Program-made: the position numbers and the translations under genes
Part shown: positions 5,949 through 8,903 of the stretch, one piece after another
Layout: every line of letters starts with the position of its first letter
Numbering within the stretch: position 1 is the first letter of the stretch
Notes under the pieces: generated by a model
The model's input: the letters and a program-made list of their open reading frames with translations, nothing else
What the model was told of the DNA's origin: nothing
The model's database searches: none
Source of the DNA: Candidatus Uhrbacteria bacterium RIFOXYB12_FULL_58_10
GTDB lineage: Bacteria > Patescibacteriota > Patescibacteriia > UBA9934 > GWF2-40-263
Assembly: GCA_943348955.1 (NCBI GenBank)
Contig: CALQZE010000007.1
Coordinates: 1-8,903 of the forward strand
Direction of reading: 5' to 3'
DNA: 8,903 bases

Positions 5949-6485
5949 ATGTTCACGTGGATTGTGGTTATCGTTTTTGTGATTTTATTCGGAATCGCGG
6001 TTTTCTGGTTTCGTTCTTCTAAAAATACGAAACCGCAAGCGGGAATGGATTCGACAGCGAATATTCTTACTCCTGTCTCCGTTTCCTCGTCTGTCGTGAA
6101 TGGGGCTGTGAATCTTGAAAGTCCAAACGCAACACTTCTTGGTGTTTCTTCAAAAAAAGCTGTGGGAACAGCTGTGCGAGATACACAAGCAACTATTTTC
6201 CGTATTACCATGAGTGCAACTCTTCCGGAGATTGATCGTGAAAAACACTATTATCAGGCATGGCTTGTGAGACAGGTTCCGTATGACTATATTCCCGTTG
6301 GATCATTTATCACGAACGATCTTGGTACGTTTGTTCTTGATTGGAATAGTGAAAGCGAGAAAACGGCTGAATCTAAATCCATAGGAAATTATCAGGCGTA
6401 TACACACATCGTTGTTACATTGCAAACAAAGGATGGAGATCCAGATCCGCAAAGACACGTTGTAGAAGGGGACTTTGGAAAATAG
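5949..6485 (+). CDS. Membrane-anchored protein with an RskA-like (anti-sigma-K C-terminal) domain
   Basis: A 178-residue protein in three parts. Residues 3-21 form one hydrophobic span (FTWIVVIVFVILFGIAVFWF). A Ser/Thr/Val-rich linker follows to about residue 75, then a beta-rich domain from about 76 to 178. That domain shows the pattern of the RskA/anti-sigma-K C-terminal family: LP near its start, YYQAWLV, PVGSF, LGTFVLDW, and VVTLQTKDGDPDPQ near the end. Known family members carry a cytosolic zinc-binding anti-sigma domain before the membrane span; here only two residues precede the span and there is no HxxxCxxC motif. It is therefore unlikely to be an anti-sigma factor in the usual sense and may simply place this fold outside the membrane. 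It follows the malic enzyme gene by 71 bases and is probably on the same transcript. Its stop codon is 2 bases from the stop of dinB on the other strand. Confidence 0.8.
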   Translation: MFTWIVVIVFVILFGIAVFWFRSSKNTKPQAGMDSTANILTPVSVSSSVVNGAVNLESPNATLLGVSSKKAVGTAVRDTQATIFRITMSATLPEIDREKHYYQAWLVRQVPYDYIPVGSFITNDLGTFVLDWNSESEKTAESKSIGNYQAYTHIVVTLQTKDGDPDPQRHVVEGDFGK

Positions 6486-6487
6486 AT

Positions 6488-7726
6488 TTATAACTCGTGA
6501 TCGTAATGGAATCCGCTTGATCTTTCTTTGAGCTCAATAGGAAGGAGAGATGCACGTGTCCAGGCTTTGTCTCCATAACGATGTTGCAATTTATCGAGTG
6601 CGGAAAGAACAGAAACGGTTTTCTGTTCTTTTTTTTCGCCAAAGACGGATCCGGCTTCAGTGGAGAATAAACGCATCGTTGGTTTTGAACGTGACAGATG
6701 GAATGTTGTGATTCCGATCAGTCGAATCGGTTGTGAAGGATCGCGAACGGATTCAATAAGCCGCCAAGTAACATGAAACAAATCAAGTCCATTTGAAAGG
6801 CTCTCTTTCAGCACGCATTGTTTTCCTGCACCAGAGAAATCTCCATACCGAATATAGACGGAAAGGGTTTGTGCAACAAATCCGTCACGACGTAAACGCC
6901 ATGCAACTTTTTCACACATACCGAGTAAATATCGACGTACAAGTGCGGTGTCGAATGTATCGTGTGGCAATGTATAAGAATGACCGATAGATTTTGGGTC
7001 TGTTTCTTCTGAATTCACTTCAGAATCATTGCGACCATGTGCAGCTTCGTGCAGCCAGAAGCCAAGAGAGTCGAACTCATCGACAAGTTCTTTGATAGGG
7101 AACTCACGAAGTTGTTTGAAATTCATGATACCGAGACCGTTGAGACGTTTTGCTGTTCTTGATCCGATTCCGCAGAGATCATTAAGCTTTTGTGAATCAA
7201 GTAATCGAATGGCATCTTCTTCTTGAATAATGGTAAGACCATTTGGTTTTACGGATTCTGATGCAAGTTTTGCAAGAAGTTTGTTTGGAGCAATTCCAAT
7301 GGATGCTGTAATCCATTCACCGCAAACTTCTTTTAAACGCACACGTAGTCTTTGTCCTATCCAGGCAGCACCAAAATAATCTTTTGCTTGTTCTGTGATA
7401 TCAAGGAAACTTTCATCAACACTGAATTGTTCAACACGATCGGTGAATTCTAAAAAAAGTTCATTGAATGCATTTGTAATGAAACCATATTTTTGTGAAT
7501 CGCCTGGGACGAAAATAATACTCGGGCAAATCTTTTTTGCTTCCCATGTCGACATGGCTGTTTTGACTCCGAGTCTCTTTGCTTCAATAGATGCTGTCGC
7601 AACGATGGTTCGCTTCTGGTCCTTCCCAATGATGCCAATAGGTTTCCCACGTAAAAATGGATTTGCTTGCTGTTCTACGGAAGCAAAGTAGGAGTTCATG
7701 TCGATGTGAAGAATAATTTTATTCAC
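6488..7726 (-). CDS. dinB: DNA polymerase IV, Y-family translesion polymerase
   Basis: Error-prone synthesis across DNA lesions. The 412 residues carry the Y-family palm carboxylates D9 (HIDMNSYFASVE) and D104/E105 (SVDESFLDIT). F14 is at the place of the steric gate that excludes ribonucleotides. Fingers residues ATASIEAKRLGV and AKKICP follow, then the SIGIAPNKLLAKLAS motif, a helix-hairpin-helix in LCGIGSRTAKRLNGLGI, and a little-finger domain from about 240 to 350. The C-terminus has no clear QxxLxxF-type clamp-binding motif. The start is GTG (7726-7724), nine residues before the first Asp ligand as in other DinB proteins. There is no Shine-Dalgarno sequence; a 26-bp palindrome lies 12 bases upstream. 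It is divergent from the coiled-coil gene and converges on the RskA-like gene with a 2-base gap. Residues around 364-374 are encoded by DNA that also forms a plus-strand terminator. Confidence 0.97.
   Translation of the reverse strand: MNKIILHIDMNSYFASVEQQANPFLRGKPIGIIGKDQKRTIVATASIEAKRLGVKTAMSTWEAKKICPSIIFVPGDSQKYGFITNAFNELFLEFTDRVEQFSVDESFLDITEQAKDYFGAAWIGQRLRVRLKEVCGEWITASIGIAPNKLLAKLASESVKPNGLTIIQEEDAIRLLDSQKLNDLCGIGSRTAKRLNGLGIMNFKQLREFPIKELVDEFDSLGFWLHEAAHGRNDSEVNSEETDPKSIGHSYTLPHDTFDTALVRRYLLGMCEKVAWRLRRDGFVAQTLSVYIRYGDFSGAGKQCVLKESLSNGLDLFHVTWRLIESVRDPSQPIRLIGITTFHLSRSKPTMRLFSTEAGSVFGEKKEQKTVSVLSALDKLQHRYGDKAWTRASLLPIELKERSSGFHYDHEL
6604..6636 (+). terminator. Plus-strand terminator embedded antisense in dinB
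   Basis: A perfect 12-bp stem (6604-6615 with 6620-6631) closes on the 4-base loop CGGT and is followed by TTTTT at 6632-6636. The arms carry AAGAACAGAAA and TTTCTGTTCTT. It works only in the plus direction: on the minus strand the bases after the stem are not T-rich. It lies about 120 bases after the stop of the RskA-like gene and is its best terminator. Confidence 0.82.
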
Positions 7727-7738
7727 AAAAGGGATTTT

Positions 7739-7764
7739 GGCACGTCGTTCGCGAACGACGTGCC
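7739..7764. repeat. Perfect 26-bp palindrome upstream of dinB
   Basis: The half-site GGCACGTCGTTCG (7739-7751) is followed directly by its exact reverse complement (7752-7764). It ends 12 bases before the dinB GTG and lies in the 114-base gap between dinB and the divergent coiled-coil gene. It is clearly richer in GC than the flanks. It could be an operator for a dimeric regulator or, in the dinB mRNA, a hairpin next to the start codon. A terminator role is less likely: the minus strand has AAAATCCC after it, and the T-rich plus side has no gene to terminate nearby. The bacterial SOS boxes I know, such as GAAC-N4-GTTC, do not match; here GTTC and GAAC are in the opposite order. Confidence 0.7.
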
Positions 7765-7806
7765 TTGATTTTTGTTTTAAATCATGATACGTTTATTTTG
7801 AGTTCG

Positions 7807-7835
7807 TTGACCCTGTTCCTTTTATTCATAATCAT
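7807..7835 (+). promoter_or_regulatory. Probable promoter of the coiled-coil gene
   Basis: TTGACC at 7807-7812 is a good -35. Two -10 candidates follow: AATCAT at 7830-7835 with a 17-base spacer, or CATAAT at 7827-7832, a better hexamer but with only 14 bases. Either would start transcription at or within a few bases of the ATG at 7841, giving a leaderless message. Confidence 0.42.
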
Positions 7836-7840
7836 TTCTT

Positions 7841-8242
7841 ATGTTAACAAAAGAAGATTTGGGTCAAATTCATAGTATCGTCAGCGATGTTGTTGTAGCG
7901 TCAGAAAAACGTGTCATCAATACAATCATCGAAGCCGTAGGGGAAATGATCGATCAAAATATTTTGCCTCAATTCGATGAGATTCATGAGGAAATAGGAG
8001 GCATTAAACAAGATATTAAGGAATTAAAACAAGATGTCTCTGTCCTAAAACAAGATGTTTCCGTTTTGAAACAAGATGTCTCTTGTCTGAAAGAAGACGT
8101 TTCCATTTTGAAACAAGATGTAATTGTTCTTAAAAATGATGTTCAAGAAATAAAGCAAGATATGCGTTCTATGAATGCAAAGATGGTAACCAAAGGCGGG
8201 TTGGAAGATCGACTCACAGATTTTCGACTATCTATCGCCTGA
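7841..8242 (+). CDS. Heptad-repeat coiled-coil protein of unknown function
   Basis: A soluble 133-residue protein. Residues 1-50 look helical (KEDLGQIHSIVSDVVVASEK). Residues 53-108 are eight consecutive heptads with the theme xxLKQDV, with Leu/Ile and Val/Met at the two core positions, so it should form a long parallel coiled coil and self-assemble. The last 25 residues (VTKGGLEDRLTDFRLSIA) are also helical. There is no catalytic motif, signal peptide or membrane span. The charge pattern (Lys, Asp) is strikingly regular. The ATG at 7841 has no Shine-Dalgarno sequence and lies right behind a likely promoter. It is transcribed divergently from dinB and ends at its own terminator. It could be a structural scaffold or a partner-binding rod; similar coiled-coil proteins occur widely, so no function is assigned. 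Confidence 0.85.
   Translation: MLTKEDLGQIHSIVSDVVVASEKRVINTIIEAVGEMIDQNILPQFDEIHEEIGGIKQDIKELKQDVSVLKQDVSVLKQDVSCLKEDVSILKQDVIVLKNDVQEIKQDMRSMNAKMVTKGGLEDRLTDFRLSIA
7997..8164 (+). repeat. 21-bp tandem repeats coding for heptads
   Basis: The decamer AAACAAGATG recurs exactly at 8027, 8048, 8069 and 8111, and as AAAGAAGACG at 8090, so the period is 21 bases, one heptad per unit. The core at 8018-8122 is most alike; units at either end have diverged. Such in-frame units can be gained or lost without a frameshift. Confidence 0.85.
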
Positions 8243-8263
8243 ATACTTACGATTAATAATGAG

Positions 8264-8290
8264 AACACACCTTACACAGGTGTGTTTTAT
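8264..8290 (+). terminator. Terminator between the coiled-coil gene and the convergent small gene
   Basis: A 9-bp perfect stem, AACACACCT at 8264-8272 with AGGTGTGTT at 8278-8286, closes on the loop TACAC and is followed by TTAT. The T-tract is short but the stem is strong. It sits 22 bases after the stop at 8242. On the minus strand it lies directly after the TAA of the 82-residue gene (8292-8290), so it may serve both, though the minus side has a poor T-tract (CTCATTATT). Confidence 0.7.
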
Positions 8291-8538
8291 TATCCGTTTG
8301 CGTAAACTTCTACGAGATGCCACTCCAGTGTTTCTGAATCAAGTCTTAATTTAAAATAATTTGCGATATCAGAAACAGAGAAGTAAAAGATTTTTTTCTG
8401 TCCTTCTCGTGCCGTATGTACGAGATTTACATTTTTGATGGCGTAGTTGCGATTGTTCCAACGCATGTGAAGAGGACGAACACGACGATCAGCAAAGGTG
8501 GCGAGAACATCGACGGCGTCATGGATAACTTCATGCAT
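8290..8538 (-). CDS. Small 82-residue protein of unknown function
   Basis: An 82-residue protein without a signal peptide or membrane span. The N-terminal part reads as a helix (MHEVIHDAVDVLATFADRRV). The rest looks strand-rich, with VRPLHMRWNNRNYAI, IFYFSVSDIANYFKLRLD and LEWHLVEVY. The layout of a W-x-x-R-x-Y segment, an aromatic strand and a final W-x-L strand recalls small conserved domains such as DUF6504, but this is a weak resemblance. The ATG at 8538 follows the stop of the 59-residue gene by 10 bases and has an A-rich leader without a Shine-Dalgarno sequence, so translation is probably coupled. The gene converges on the coiled-coil gene. Confidence 0.72.
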   Translation of the reverse strand: MHEVIHDAVDVLATFADRRVRPLHMRWNNRNYAIKNVNLVHTAREGQKKIFYFSVSDIANYFKLRLDSETLEWHLVEVYANG

Positions 8539-8548
8539 ATTTTTTTTG

Positions 8549-8728
8549 TTAAGCGTTTTGATTATAAAGTTGAATTGTTTTTCTATCTAAGTAATAGCGC
8601 AACATTTTTTTCATCCGTCTGCCACTGAGGGCTGCGCGAATATTCATGAGTTTGCTTTGTTGACGTTCACGTTTGCGCGGAATGAATGCAAACGTCGCTG
8701 GGTGGTAGCGGAGGGTATTTGTAGACAT
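8549..8728 (-). CDS. Small, strongly basic 59-residue protein
   Basis: Reading ATG at 8728-8726 to TAA at 8551-8549 gives 59 residues beginning MSTNTLRYHPATFAFIPRK and ending YYLDRKTIQLYNQNA. It has 14 Lys/Arg against 2 Asp/Glu, with clusters RKRER (18-22) and RRMKKM (37-42), which suggests nucleic acid or ribosome binding. An in-frame TAA lies 8 codons upstream, so the start cannot be far away. There is no Shine-Dalgarno sequence. ACTAAT, 10 bases before the ATG, is a possible weak -10. Support comes from its tight spacing to the 82-residue gene on the same strand. I do not recognise the family. Confidence 0.6.
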   Translation of the reverse strand: MSTNTLRYHPATFAFIPRKRERQQSKLMNIRAALSGRRMKKMLRYYLDRKTIQLYNQNA

Positions 8729-8826
8729 AGGGCGAAAGATTAGTGTTTAAAATTTTGGCAACAAAAATCAACCATTTGTCTGTAACAACAAGATCAGAGA
8801 ATTTGAATTTAGAACTTAGCAAGAAA

Positions 8827-8903
8827 TTAAATGGGTTGAAATTTTCGGATCACCGCACGGACAACTCCTTGGATGATGCAATCTTGTACATAGATTGGAT
8901 CCA
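8827..8903 (-). CDS. Possible C-terminal end of a minus-strand gene at the window edge
   Basis: A minus-strand frame enters at the right edge and gives DPIYVQDCIIQGVVRAVI and a few more residues before TAA at 8829-8827. The composition looks protein-like, but 25 codons prove little. No terminator hairpin follows it. Between it and the 59-residue gene (8729-8826) I see only AT-rich sequence that should hold the promoter of the small-gene pair. A competing plus-strand open frame exists over the same bases. Confidence 0.3.
   Translation of the reverse strand, partial: DPIYVQDCIIQGVVRAVIRKFQPI

Noticed and set aside
7739..7780. The dinB-proximal palindrome as a plus-strand terminator, since a T-rich stretch follows
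   Set aside because: No plus-strand gene lies before it except antisense to dinB, and the T-tract is interrupted (TTGATTTTTG). A regulatory role fits its place better.
8416..8628. A 70-codon plus-strand frame opposite the two small genes
   Set aside because: It overlaps both minus-strand genes, has no start signal, and its product is a run of mixed low-complexity residues. It is a shadow frame.
8743..8903. Plus-strand open frame from GTG at 8743 to the window edge
   Set aside because: It is open for over 50 codons but has only a weak start signal and overlaps a minus-strand frame that also looks protein-like. I could not decide between them and listed only the minus-strand one, at low confidence.
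1..8903. A defence island, mobile element or CRISPR array
   Set aside because: No transposase, integrase, Cas protein, nuclease or spaced direct repeats were seen. The helicase, MazG-like protein and DinB are ordinary housekeeping repair functions and are not grouped in one operon.

Overview
The window looks like chromosomal DNA of a bacterium with a small, compact, AT-leaning genome, most likely a member of the Candidate Phyla Radiation (Patescibacteria). I infer this from short gaps, several small proteins I do not recognise, translation starts that often lack a Shine-Dalgarno sequence, and the style of the malic enzyme, MazG-like and DinB proteins. Lineage cannot be proven from this sequence. 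I see no rRNA, tRNA, CRISPR array, insertion sequence or phage module, and no gene-free stretch longer than about 300 bases.

Layout, left to right. (1) 1-1450: a terminator of an upstream gene, then a 424-residue unknown protein whose GC content and codon use stand apart from the other genes, closed by its own terminator. (2) 1465-4042: a UvrD/PcrA-type helicase and a small MazG-like nucleotide pyrophosphohydrolase, 9 bases apart and probably one operon, read from a promoter almost touching the helicase start. (3) 4034-4735: a convergent 199-residue multi-pass membrane protein on the minus strand; its promoter and that of the next gene are superimposed face to face. (4) 4735-6636: a short-type malic enzyme followed by a membrane-anchored protein with an RskA-like outer domain; the plus-strand terminator of this unit lies inside the dinB gene. 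(5) 6488-7840: DNA polymerase IV (dinB) on the minus strand, with a perfect 26-bp palindrome just upstream of its start. (6) 7841-8290: a heptad-repeat coiled-coil protein encoded by 21-bp DNA repeats. (7) 8290-8903: a minus-strand pair of small genes (59 and 82 residues, the first very basic) and perhaps the tail of another minus-strand gene at the edge.

The recognisable genes cover DNA repair or unwinding (helicase), nucleotide-pool cleaning (MazG-like), translesion synthesis (dinB) and malate-pyruvate conversion. They do not form one obvious pathway or a defence system. The most interesting signals are regulatory: mutually exclusive divergent promoters around an AT-rich inverted repeat, predicted leaderless transcripts at three genes beside clear Shine-Dalgarno starts at three others, a terminator embedded antisense in dinB, and the dinB-proximal palindrome.
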